Shown here: positions 1 through 7,528 of the stretch, piece after piece | Layout of the letters: every line of letters starts with the position of its first letter | How positions within the stretch are numbered: position 1 is the stretch's first letter | Origin: an uncultured Collinsella sp. | Lineage (GTDB): Bacteria > Actinomycetota > Coriobacteriia > Coriobacteriales > Coriobacteriaceae | Length of the DNA stretch: 64,000 bases | NCBI GenBank assembly: GCA_902470765.1 | Contig: CABRHW010000012.1 | Location: forward strand, 1 to 64,000 | Direction of reading: 5' to 3' | Notes under the pieces: model-generated | The model's input: only the letters and a program-made list of their open reading frames with translations | Told to the model about the DNA's origin: nothing | Database searches by the model: none | Program-made: the position numbers and the translations under genes

Positions 1-1
1 G

Positions 2-853
2 GACGACTTTGCCGATGCGTTTGCTCGTGGCTTTGATGGCCGCGATGTTGTGCTGGTGGGGGAGCCATCGGCTGCAGCGTTTTCTGCTGCGTCCGAGGGA
101 TTTGATGCTTCGTTTGATGCTGAGGGACCGCACCTGTGGTGGTTTGTGAACTCAATCGGTGGCTTTGGCCTGCGTGTGCCCGATCTGCGTGCGCTGGGTC
201 GGGCGGCGCGTGAGGCCCATGCGCTGCTGGTTGTGGACAACACCGTGGCTGACGTCTTTGGCTGCGATCCGCTGCGGCTGGGTGCTGTGCTGTCCCTTGA
301 GGCGCTCGACCGTGTGTGTGCCGGTGAGGCTCCACGCAAGCTCGTTGCCGCTTCGGTCGCGCGCTCGCAGCTCAAGCGCCATCGCGTGGACGCTGCGGCC
401 GAGTGCGCGCATGCGCTGCTCGAGTGGTGCGGATTGGCCGCGCTCGACTTGTCCTCCGATGAGGCCGAGGTTCTAGAGCACGGGCTCGACACGCTCGACA
501 CCCGCATGCAGGCACATTTCGATCGCGCCCGTGCGCTGGCTGAATATTTGGCCGCGAACGAGATGGTGCGCAACGTGCGCTATCCCGGGCTGACCTCGCA
601 TCCCGACCATGTGGCTGCAACGGGAATTCTCGAGCACGGCTTTGGCCCGGCAGTAGAGTTCGATCTTATCGAACGTAGCGCGGGCGAGCTGTTCGATGCT
701 TTGCCTGGGGAGTTTCGCACATCGCCCGCAGGCGGCGCAACAACGCGCCTTTCGGCTCCACGCAGCAAGCAGGGGGGCACCATCCGCCTCTTCGCCGGCA
801 CCGACAACCCCCTGGTTGTAGCGTCCGCCCTAGACAACGCCCTCCGCAAGTAG
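2..853 (+). CDS. Cys/Met-metabolism PLP-fold protein, C-terminal part (5' truncated by window)
   Basis: The reading frame is already open at base 2, so the start lies outside the window; the GTG at 50 is probably internal. The family signatures seen are a VVDNT strand, a late RYPGLTSHPDH segment, and IRLFAGTDNP near the C-terminus, as in cystathionine gamma-synthase and O-acetylhomoserine sulfhydrylase. These enzymes normally carry the PLP lysine in an S-x-T-K-Y motif about 20 residues after VDNT. Here that stretch reads LSLEALDRV, with no such motif. The protein may therefore be a diverged or inactive member. The fold call is fairly safe; the reaction is not. Confidence 0.7.
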   Translation, partial: DDFADAFARGFDGRDVVLVGEPSAAAFSAASEGFDASFDAEGPHLWWFVNSIGGFGLRVPDLRALGRAAREAHALLVVDNTVADVFGCDPLRLGAVLSLEALDRVCAGEAPRKLVAASVARSQLKRHRVDAAAECAHALLEWCGLAALDLSSDEAEVLEHGLDTLDTRMQAHFDRARALAEYLAANEMVRNVRYPGLTSHPDHVAATGILEHGFGPAVEFDLIERSAGELFDALPGEFRTSPAGGATTRLSAPRSKQGGTIRLFAGTDNPLVVASALDNALRK

Positions 854-871
854 CTAAATCATCCTCGACTC

Positions 872-946
872 CATAAGTTGCGGTGAAATAGGGATTGATT
901 TACGACTTTAGCGGCATAAACAGCCCCTATTTCACCGCAACTTATG
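872..946. repeat. 22-bp perfect inverted repeat with 31-nt spacer
   Basis: Arms 872-893 and 925-946 are exact reverse complements, starting CATAAGTTGCGG. The repeat lies between the converging PLP-fold gene and the ModE-like gene. It has no clear T-run, so it could be a bidirectional transcription stop or a dispersed palindromic element. Confidence 0.8.
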
Positions 947-986
947 AGAAGGGGTTGTGTGGCTATAAGGCCCCGTCCCAAATGGG

Positions 987-1331
987 CTACTCTTTGATGC
1001 TGGCGATGAGATCGTTGGCTTTGGTGGCGATGACGTTGTTGATGTCGGTCTGCAGCTCCTCGTAGACCGCTATGGCTCGCTCGCCGGCGGGGGTGAGGGT
1101 GGATCCGCGGGCGCCGTCGCGCTCGATGAGCTTGCAACCCAGCTGACCTTCGGCCTCGTTCACAATGCGCCAGGCCTTGGAATACGCCATGCCCATGCTC
1201 TTGGCGGCGCGGTTGAGCGAGTGCTCGCGGGCAATACCCTGCAGCAGCAAGACGCAGCCGTGGCCGAAGACGCCCGGTAGATCTTTGTCGCACGCTTGAA
1301 TGACCAACTTTGCCGTCGTCTTGTACTCCAT
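987..1331 (-). CDS. ModE-type winged-helix DNA-binding protein (LysR-like HTH only)
   Basis: This protein of about 114 residues matches the N-terminal DNA-binding domain of the molybdate regulator ModE. It shows the SLNRAAKSMGMAYSKAW helix-turn-helix followed by the wing LTPAGERAI. There is no C-terminal TOBE/Mop molybdate-binding domain, so the ligand is unknown. I chose the ATG at 1331; a GTG at 1340 sits only 2 nt from the GGGGAG ribosome-binding site. The gene diverges from guaB. No molybdenum-related neighbour is visible, so molybdate response is only a family association. Confidence 0.75.
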   Translation of the reverse strand: MEYKTTAKLVIQACDKDLPGVFGHGCVLLLQGIAREHSLNRAAKSMGMAYSKAWRIVNEAEGQLGCKLIERDGARGSTLTPAGERAIAVYEELQTDINNVIATKANDLIASIKE

Positions 1332-1356
1332 GTGCTCCACGTCTCCCCGCTAAAGT

Positions 1357-1371
1357 GTTTGCTGGGCAAAC
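1357..1371. promoter_or_regulatory. Candidate operator: inverted repeat GTTTGC-tgg-GCAAAC
   Basis: A perfect 6-bp dyad lies 26 bp upstream of the ModE-like start, in the space divergent from guaB. Its size and place fit autoregulation by the adjacent HTH protein. This is inferred from position only. Confidence 0.3.
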
Positions 1372-1524
1372 GCAAAGCCTGCGTCAAACCCTCGTGTGCT
1401 CTTCTTAAATCATGCATTGTAGCAGTCAAAGTGCGTTAAGATACTTCCCCAGTATTGGGCGCCCAAGGTTGGGCTGGGTCCTACGAGGCCTGCAGCCGAC
1501 CGGTCGCATGGAAAAAGGAGAAAC

Positions 1525-3036
1525 ATGGCTACGTTCTTTCCCGGTGAGTCCCACACGTTTTCGGAGTATCTGCTGGTCCCTGGCTACTCGTCCTCGCAGT
1601 GCATCCCCAACAACGTCTCTCTTAAGACGCCGCTGACCCGCTTCAAGCGCGGTGAGAAGCCGGCAATCACCCTGAACATCCCCATGGTTTCCGCCATCAT
1701 GCAGTCCGTCTCGGGCGTCGACATGGGTGTCGCGCTCGCTACCGAGGGTGGCCTGTCCTTCATTTACGGTTCCCAGAGCGCCGAGTCCGAGGCCGCTATG
1801 GTCAAGGCCGTCAAGGATCACAAGGCTGGTTTCGTTCAGTCCGATTCCACGCTGACCCCCGACATGACCATGGAGCAGGTCATCGAGCTCAAGGAGAAGA
1901 CCGGTCACTCCACCATGCCGGTTACCGACGACGGCACTCCCAAGGGTAAGCTTCTGGGCATCGTCACCAGCCGTGACTATCGCCCCAGTCGCGATGACCA
2001 CCAGACGAAGGTCTCCGAGTTCATGACCCCGCGTGAGCAGCTCATCGTGGGCGACAAGAACATCAGCCTTAAGGTTGCCAACGACGTCATCTGGGACAAT
2101 AAGCTCAACGCCCTGCCCATCGTCGACGACTACGATCACCTCATGGGCATCGTCTTCCGCAAGGACTATGACAGCCACAAGACCAACCCCAACGAGCTGC
2201 TCGACGGCGACAAGCGCTACATGGTCGGTGCCGGTATCAACACCCGCGACTATGCCGAGCGCGTGCCGCTGCTCATCGAGGCCGGTGCCGATGTCCTGTG
2301 CATCGACTCTTCCGAGGGCTTCAGCGAGTGGCAGAAGCGCACCATCGAGTGGATCCGCGCCAACTACGGCGAGGACGTCAAGGTCGGTGCCGGCAACGTC
2401 GTCGACGCCGAGGGCTTCCGCTTCCTGGCCGACTGCGGTGCCGACTTCATCAAGGTTGGTATCGGCGGCGGCTCCATCTGCATCACCCGTGAGACCAAGG
2501 GCATCGGCCGTGGCCAGGCCACCGCGCTGATCGACGTCTGCCGCGCTCGCGACGAGTACTACGAGGAGACCGGCGTCTACGTGCCCGTGTGCTCCGATGG
2601 CGGCATCGTCTACGATTACCACATGACGCTCGCCCTTGCCATGGGTGCAGACTTTATGATGCTGGGTCGTTACTTCGCCCGCTTTGACGAGAGCCCGACC
2701 GAGCGCGTCAACGTGAACGGTCAGTACATGAAGGAGTACTGGGGCGAGGGTTCTGCGCGTGCTCGCAACTGGCAGCGCTACGACCTGGGCGGCGCCGCGA
2801 AGCTTAGCTTCGTCGAGGGCGTCGACTCCTACGTTCCCTACGCCGGTTCCCTCAAGGACGGCGTGGGCGGCACGCTCTACAAGGTCAAGTCCACGATGTG
2901 CAACTGCGGCGCCCTCTCAATCCCCGAGCTCCAGGAAAAGGCGCGCCTAACGCTGGTCAGCTCCACCTCCATCGTCGAAGGCGGCGCCCACGACGTAGTC
3001 GTCAAGGATTCCCAGCAGAGCGTTTCCTATCGATAA
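1525..3036 (+). CDS. guaB: IMP dehydrogenase
   Basis: Oxidises IMP to XMP with NAD+, the first committed step of GMP synthesis. The 503-residue protein has a (beta/alpha)8 barrel interrupted by a CBS pair (about residues 100-220). The catalytic loop GGGSICITRE places the nucleophile at Cys319, and the flap WQRYDLGG gives the Arg418-Tyr419 dyad. An AAAAAGGAGAAAC ribosome-binding site supports the ATG. The total length and all three catalytic positions match my recollection of the Tritrichomonas foetus enzyme rather than the shorter common bacterial type with a C-terminal GGL...GY motif. The gene stands alone and is followed by strong hairpins. Confidence 0.95.
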   Translation: MATFFPGESHTFSEYLLVPGYSSSQCIPNNVSLKTPLTRFKRGEKPAITLNIPMVSAIMQSVSGVDMGVALATEGGLSFIYGSQSAESEAAMVKAVKDHKAGFVQSDSTLTPDMTMEQVIELKEKTGHSTMPVTDDGTPKGKLLGIVTSRDYRPSRDDHQTKVSEFMTPREQLIVGDKNISLKVANDVIWDNKLNALPIVDDYDHLMGIVFRKDYDSHKTNPNELLDGDKRYMVGAGINTRDYAERVPLLIEAGADVLCIDSSEGFSEWQKRTIEWIRANYGEDVKVGAGNVVDAEGFRFLADCGADFIKVGIGGGSICITRETKGIGRGQATALIDVCRARDEYYEETGVYVPVCSDGGIVYDYHMTLALAMGADFMMLGRYFARFDESPTERVNVNGQYMKEYWGEGSARARNWQRYDLGGAAKLSFVEGVDSYVPYAGSLKDGVGGTLYKVKSTMCNCGALSIPELQEKARLTLVSSTSIVEGGAHDVVVKDSQQSVSYR

Positions 3037-3041
3037 GCGGC

Positions 3042-3134
3042 TTTCCCAGGCACCGCACCTTGCCGTTCAAACCGTCGCTCGCGTACCAAAGTACGCGTCG
3101 CTCCTCTTTCACGGCAATCTGCGGCACTTGGAAA
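3042..3134. repeat. Long imperfect hairpin with inner perfect stem, downstream of guaB
   Basis: The outer arms (about 3042-3066 and 3110-3134) pair at roughly three quarters of positions. Inside is a perfect 7-bp stem CGCGTAC-caaa-GTACGCG at 3080-3097. No poly-T follows. It may be a 3'-end stabiliser or a dispersed structured repeat. Confidence 0.55.
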
Positions 3135-3195
3135 ACCCGACCATGCTTGGGCTGGTAACAATTAGCGGTTGATTCACAACCACGTTATTAAGATA

Positions 3196-3240
3196 AAGCG
3201 AGATGCCTGCAAGTTGCAGGCATCTCGCTTGTTGTATTTG
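3196..3240 (+). terminator. Probable intrinsic terminator of guaB
   Basis: A 35-bp near-perfect palindrome has arms 3196-3212 and 3214-3230 with a single central base, followed by a T-rich stretch TTGTTGTATTTG. The very small loop means the tip of the stem must open in RNA. Confidence 0.65.
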
Positions 3241-3265
3241 CTATCATCATGCGAGTTAACGATGT

Positions 3266-3383
3266 GGCGGGGCGTTCTTACCTTTGCTCGCTGCAAGTTC
3301 CGCACGAGCCGAAGAGCACTTAATTTGCTCTTCGTGCGAGCAGGACTGTCCGCAGCAGCGAGTAAAGGTAAGAACGCCCCGCC
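3266..3383 (+). promoter_or_regulatory. Large hairpin in the leuS leader
   Basis: Arms 3266-3294 and 3355-3383 pair over 29 positions in RNA, with one G-U. An inner 9-bp stem (3310-3318 with 3326-3334) caps it. The hairpin ends about 17 nt before the leuS ribosome-binding site. There is no T-box bulge and no poly-T, so it is not an obvious attenuator. RNase III processing or translational control are possible. Confidence 0.7.
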
Positions 3384-3409
3384 CCAACCCAGCTAACAAA
3401 GGAGCTGAT

Positions 3410-5986
3410 ATGTGCGATTGCACAGATCATAAGGACGAGATCCCTGCCTACGACGCGCAGGCCATTGAGTCCAAGTGGATGAAGGCCTGGGAGGACTCCA
3501 ACCTCTTTGCCGTCGACACCGACGACAGCAAGCCCAAGAAGTATGTGCTCGAGATGTTCCCGTATCCGTCGGGCGACCTGCACATGGGCCACGCGCGCAA
3601 CTACACCATCGGCGATGCCATGGCCCGTCAGGCTCGTATGCGCGGCTTTGACGTGCTGCACCCCATCGGCTTTGACGCCTTTGGCCTGCCCGCCGAGAAC
3701 GCCGCCATCAAGCACAACACGCAGGCTGCCGCCTGGACGTATAAGAACATGGACCAGGCGCTCGCCACGATGAAGCGCATGGGCTTCTCCTACGATCTGG
3801 ATCGCATGGTCAAGACCTGCAGCCCCGACTACTACCGCTGGGGCCAGTGGATCTTTGAGAAGATGTGGGAAAAGGGCCTGGTCTACCGTAAGAAGAACCC
3901 GGTTAACTGGTGCCCCACCTGCAAGACCGTTCTGGCCAACGAGCAGGTTACCGAGGGCAAGTGCTGGCGCTGCGGCACCGAGCCCGAGAAACGCGACCTG
4001 GAGCAGTGGTACTACAAGATTACCGAGTACTCTCAGGAGCTGCTCGACGACCTGGAGAAGCTCCCCGGCTGGCCCGAGCGCGTCAAGCAGATGCAGGCCA
4101 ACTGGATCGGTCGCTCCGAGGGCGCCGAGGTCGACTTTACCCTGTGCGACAAGGACGGCGAGCCCATCGAGGGCGACGAGGGTAAGATCACCGTCTTCAC
4201 CACGCGTGCCGATACCCTTTTTGGCGTCTCCTTCTTTGTCCTGGCTCCCGAGTACGCCGGCTTGCACGAGCTCGTCGAGGGCACGGAGTACGAGGAGGCC
4301 GTGACAAAGATCGTCGAGGACTCCAAGCATATCTCTGCCGTCGAGCGTGCCCAGGGCACCCTCGAGAAGCATGGTGCCTTCACGGGCCGCTATGTGGTAA
4401 ACCCCGTCAACGGCGAGAAGGTCCCTGTGTGGGTTGCCGACTACGTCGTGGCCGACTACGGCACCGGCGCCGTCATGGCCGTTCCCTGTGGCGACCAGCG
4501 CGACTTTGAGTTTGCCCGTAAGTACGACCTGCCGATCGTGCCGATCATCCTGGACGATGACGATCGCGCTGCCGTCGAGGCCAGCGGCGAGACCATCGAT
4601 ACCTTCCATGCCGAGACCGTCGACTGGGATTGCGCCCATGCTGCCGAGGGCACGCTCGTCCAGTCCGGCAAGTACACCGGCATGCGCGGCGGTAAGCACT
4701 CCGAGGGCGAGGCTGCGATCGTGGCCGACCTCGAGGCCATGGGCTGCGGCCGTCGCAAGGTCGAGTTCCGCCTGCGCGACTGGCTCATTTCCCGTCAGCG
4801 CTATTGGGGCAACCCCATCCCGGCCATCCACTGCGAGCACTGCGGCATCGTGCCCGTGCCCGAGGATCAGCTGCCGGTGACGCTGCCCGAGAACCTGGAC
4901 TTGGGCGCCGGCGAAACCCTCGCCGAGTGCAAGGAGTTCTACGAGACCACCTGCCCGGTCTGCGGCCGCCCGGCCAAGCGCGAGACCGATACCATGGACA
5001 CCTTTACCTGCTCCAGCTGGTATTACCTGCGCTATACCGACCCGCACAACACCGAGCTGCCCTTCTCCCGCGAGGCCGCCGACCGTTGGATGCCCGTCGA
5101 TAACTACATCGGCGGCATCGAGCACGCCATTCTGCACCTGCTCTACAGCCGCTTCTTTACCAAGGCACTTCGCGACCTGGGCCTGCTGAGCGTGGACGAG
5201 CCCTTCACTAACCTACTGTGCCAGGGCATGGTCAAGGACGAGAACGGCGACACCATGTCCAAGTCCAAGGGCAATGTCGTGCCCCCGAGCTCGGTCATCG
5301 AACCTTACGGCGCCGACACCATGCGTTTGGCGATCCTGTTTATCGCCCCGCCCGAGAAGGACTTCGACTGGGATCCCAAGGCCGTCGAGGGCGCCAACCG
5401 CTTCATCAAGCGCGCCTGGCGTATCGTTTGGCAGCTCGTCCAGTCTGTCGACGCCAACGTGGCCTTCGACAAGTCCGCGCTCGACGAGTTTGCGATGAAG
5501 CTCTATCGCGAGCGTCACCGCACCATCGCCAAGTGCACCGAGGACTTCGATCGCGGCCAGTTCAACACCGCGATCTCGGCCGTCATGGAGCTCGTCAACG
5601 CGGCGAGCGCCTATCTCAACGCCACCGAGGGTACCGCCCGCGACAAGGCGCTGTGCTACGGCGTGGCTAAGGATATCGTGAGCGTCCTGGCGCCCATCTG
5701 CCCGTTTTGGGCCGACGAGCTGTGGCACGAGGCCCTCGGCTGCGAGGGTAACGCCTACACCGCTGCCTGGCCCGAGTTCGACCTGGCCGAGTCCGTTGAG
5801 GACACGGTGCAGATCGTCGTCCAGGTGCTCGGTAAGGTCCGCGGCCGCGTCGACGTGGCCCGCGATGCCTCCAATGAGGATATGCAGGCTGCCGCCGAGG
5901 CCGCCGTCGCCAAGTGGCTCGAGGGCAAGACGGTCGTCAAGGCCATCTGCGTGCCCGGCAAGCTGGTCAACCTGGTGGTCAAGTAA
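3410..5986 (+). CDS. leuS: Leucyl-tRNA synthetase
   Basis: Charges tRNA-Leu with leucine in the cytoplasm. The 858-residue class I synthetase has the HIGH box as HMGH at residues 58-61 and a CP1 editing domain in the middle. The KMSKS box appears as TMSKS at about 615-619, followed by an anticodon-binding helical domain. The ATG at 3410 follows AAAGGAG. The frame stays open upstream to 3284, but that stretch overlaps the leader hairpin and does not look like LeuS. The gene is monocistronic, with its own terminator. Confidence 0.95.
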   Translation: MCDCTDHKDEIPAYDAQAIESKWMKAWEDSNLFAVDTDDSKPKKYVLEMFPYPSGDLHMGHARNYTIGDAMARQARMRGFDVLHPIGFDAFGLPAENAAIKHNTQAAAWTYKNMDQALATMKRMGFSYDLDRMVKTCSPDYYRWGQWIFEKMWEKGLVYRKKNPVNWCPTCKTVLANEQVTEGKCWRCGTEPEKRDLEQWYYKITEYSQELLDDLEKLPGWPERVKQMQANWIGRSEGAEVDFTLCDKDGEPIEGDEGKITVFTTRADTLFGVSFFVLAPEYAGLHELVEGTEYEEAVTKIVEDSKHISAVERAQGTLEKHGAFTGRYVVNPVNGEKVPVWVADYVVADYGTGAVMAVPCGDQRDFEFARKYDLPIVPIILDDDDRAAVEASGETIDTFHAETVDWDCAHAAEGTLVQSGKYTGMRGGKHSEGEAAIVADLEAMGCGRRKVEFRLRDWLISRQRYWGNPIPAIHCEHCGIVPVPEDQLPVTLPENLDLGAGETLAECKEFYETTCPVCGRPAKRETDTMDTFTCSSWYYLRYTDPHNTELPFSREAADRWMPVDNYIGGIEHAILHLLYSRFFTKALRDLGLLSVDEPFTNLLCQGMVKDENGDTMSKSKGNVVPPSSVIEPYGADTMRLAILFIAPPEKDFDWDPKAVEGANRFIKRAWRIVWQLVQSVDANVAFDKSALDEFAMKLYRERHRTIAKCTEDFDRGQFNTAISAVMELVNAASAYLNATEGTARDKALCYGVAKDIVSVLAPICPFWADELWHEALGCEGNAYTAAWPEFDLAESVEDTVQIVVQVLGKVRGRVDVARDASNEDMQAAAEAAVAKWLEGKTVVKAICVPGKLVNLVVK

Positions 5987-6015
5987 GCATTGCGTGCTTA
6001 ACTGACGCATAAAAG

Positions 6016-6050
6016 ACGAGGGGCGATCCGGTTGGGTCGTCCCTCGTTTT
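6016..6050 (+). terminator. Intrinsic terminator after leuS
   Basis: The stem ACGAGGGGCGA...TCGTCCCTCGT, with G-U pairs, runs from 6016 to 6047 and is followed by a T run. Confidence 0.85.
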
Positions 6051-6090
6051 GTGTTGTATGCCCTGCTTAGTCATTGCGTCGCACCGTCTT

Positions 6091-6663
6091 CTATGGGATG
6101 TGTACCAGGTCCCTAAAGTAAACGTTGCCCGTTGCCTCTTCGAACATCCAAATTTTGAGGTAGATGTCGTTGAGGTCGTTGTTCACATCAAAGTCCGGGT
6201 CGTCGAAGGTGCCCACAAAGGTGAGCATGGCGCGCGTTTCCTCTCCAGCGGCGACCGGTTGGCGCATGCGTACGTCGCGGACCACGCCGTTGACGTAGGC
6301 ATAGGAGTCCACATCGCCAAACATCATGTCGACACCGGTGTTGTTGGTCACCGTAAAGACGAGCGCGGCGTCGCCGTAGCCATCCGTGTCCTTGCCCACG
6401 CAGGTAACATGGACGTTCTCGTCTGCCTCAAGGTCGATGGGGAGCTGTTCTTGGGAATCGGGACTCAGGCCCTGGGGATCGACGATGTCCTCGTCTATTT
6501 TGTCGAAGCTCTCCGATGGCGTCGTTTTCTCGATGGCTTTTGTGCTGCCAGGGTTCGGTTCGCATGTGTCGGTTTTGCCATTCGCGTTGCCGCAGCCCAA
6601 GAGGGCCAACGAGCACGTTGCGATGGCGAGCGCAGTCATGCAGAGGGTGCCTAGGCGTTTCAT
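6091..6663 (-). CDS. Predicted secreted lipoprotein, DUF4352/DUF5067-like
   Basis: The 190-residue protein starts with a lipoprotein signal: MKRLG, a hydrophobic core, then lipobox LALLGC with Cys24 as the lipidated residue. An acidic, Ser/Pro-rich linker follows. The C-terminal half is a beta-rich domain with VFTVTNNTGVDM and a RAMLTFVGTF-type strand, which resembles the immunoglobulin-like telokin-fold domains of Gram-positive lipoproteins. AAGGAGG precedes the start by 5 nt. The gene converges on leuS, apparently as a single unit. Function is unknown. Confidence 0.75.
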   Translation of the reverse strand: MKRLGTLCMTALAIATCSLALLGCGNANGKTDTCEPNPGSTKAIEKTTPSESFDKIDEDIVDPQGLSPDSQEQLPIDLEADENVHVTCVGKDTDGYGDAALVFTVTNNTGVDMMFGDVDSYAYVNGVVRDVRMRQPVAAGEETRAMLTFVGTFDDPDFDVNNDLNDIYLKIWMFEEATGNVYFRDLVHIP

Positions 6664-6925
6664 GGGTGCCTCCTTGCCGTAGAGGATTTGGAAAGGTTCG
6701 TCGTTGCGCGACTTGCTGGCTGGCTTGTTGCAGAATGTCCCCTAGCGTAAGTCTGATCGATAGGGGCTCGGGGAGGAATGCCCTTGGGGTCCGAACGGGC
6801 CTGTGGAATGGGACGCATGGCCCGTTTTGGGGCTGTTGAGGGTGCGCCGCATGGGGTTCCTCGACCAATTGTCCTATTCTTATGGAGAAGCTGTGCACAC
6901 GCTGACCTGCAGATTCGTACTGTGC
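6664..6925. other. Intergenic region between lipoprotein gene and rimP promoter
   Basis: I see no gene here. One hairpin stands out: AACGGGCC at 6794-6801 pairs with GGCCCGTT at 6819-6826, followed by a short T run. It could end a short transcript, but no promoter for one is evident. Confidence 0.4.
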
Positions 6926-6954
6926 TTGCACGTTTCCGCAGCTATTGGTATAGT
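6926..6954 (+). promoter_or_regulatory. Promoter of the rimP-nusA-infB operon
   Basis: The -35 box TTGCAC (6926-6931) and -10 box TATAGT (6949-6954) are separated by exactly 17 bp. The predicted transcription start is near 6961, giving a leader of about 70 nt. Confidence 0.8.
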
Positions 6955-6981
6955 TTGCTTGCAAATGAAGTTGTAATTGAA

Positions 6982-7012
6982 AGAAGTGGGGTTTCGGCCC
7001 CGCTTCTTTTTT
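6982..7012 (+). terminator. Leader terminator/attenuator ahead of rimP
   Basis: The stem AGAAGTGGGG with CCCCGCTTCT around loop TTTCGG is followed by TTTTTT. It lies about 20 nt after the predicted start of transcription and 20 nt before rimP. Read-through would be needed to express the operon. Control by NusA of its own operon would be a natural explanation, but this is inferred. Confidence 0.8.
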
Positions 7013-7032
7013 GTATGGATGGAGGTGCCGCA

Positions 7033-7527
7033 ATGGTCAAGACCAAGACCGAGCAGGCGATCATCGACGCGCTCGAGGCCGTCGCTCCCCAGCACGATGT
7101 CGACATCGTCGACGTCGAGCTCGTTGGTGCCACCAAGGCCCCCTGCGTGCGTGTGCGTATCGAGGGTGCCGAGGGTCAGAGCCTGTCGCTCAACGACGTC
7201 ACGGCCAACACCAAGTGGGTCGGCGACGTGATCGAGGAGCTCGATCCCATTTCTTCGAGCTACACGCTTGAGGTGTCGAGCCCGGGCATGGCGCGCCCGT
7301 TGCGCCGCCCGCGCGACTTTGCCCGCTTTGTGGGCGAGGACTGCGAGCTCACCTCCACCGCCACCGAGGGCTGTCGCAAGTTCACCGGCAAGATTGCCGC
7401 TGCGACCGAGACCGACGTGACCCTCGAGCTCGAGGACGGCGAGTCCGTCACCCTCGATTTCTCTGATGTTAAAAAGTGCAAGTTGAAGCCCACCTACGAC
7501 TTCAAGCCCGCGAAGGAAGGAAAGTAA
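7033..7527 (+). CDS. rimP: Ribosome maturation factor RimP
   Basis: Needed for assembly of the 30S subunit, acting in the cytoplasm. The 164-residue protein carries an N-terminal alpha/beta domain and the family's central YTLEVSSPGMARPLRRP signature at about residues 77-93. A C-terminal SH3-like barrel follows, with VTLDFSDVKKCKL. The ATG at 7033 has GGAGG 7 nt upstream; an in-frame ATG at 7015 lacks such a site. It is the first gene of the operon and ends one base before nusA. Confidence 0.93.
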   Translation: MVKTKTEQAIIDALEAVAPQHDVDIVDVELVGATKAPCVRVRIEGAEGQSLSLNDVTANTKWVGDVIEELDPISSSYTLEVSSPGMARPLRRPRDFARFVGEDCELTSTATEGCRKFTGKIAAATETDVTLELEDGESVTLDFSDVKKCKLKPTYDFKPAKEGK

Positions 7528-7528
7528 G

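Noticed and set aside
1417..1442. Promoter TTGTAG/TAAGAT for guaB
   Set aside because: The spacing is only 14 bp and the -35 box is weak; I could not settle on a better pair.
3169..3396. A leucine-containing leader peptide (75 codons) controlling leuS
   Set aside because: It has several Leu codons, but it spans the guaB terminator palindrome and lacks a ribosome-binding site and a matching terminator/antiterminator pair.
3284..3409. N-terminal extension of LeuS by 42 residues
   Set aside because: The frame is open, but it runs through the leader hairpin, has no good ribosome-binding site, and does not resemble LeuS; the ATG at 3410 has AAAGGAG.
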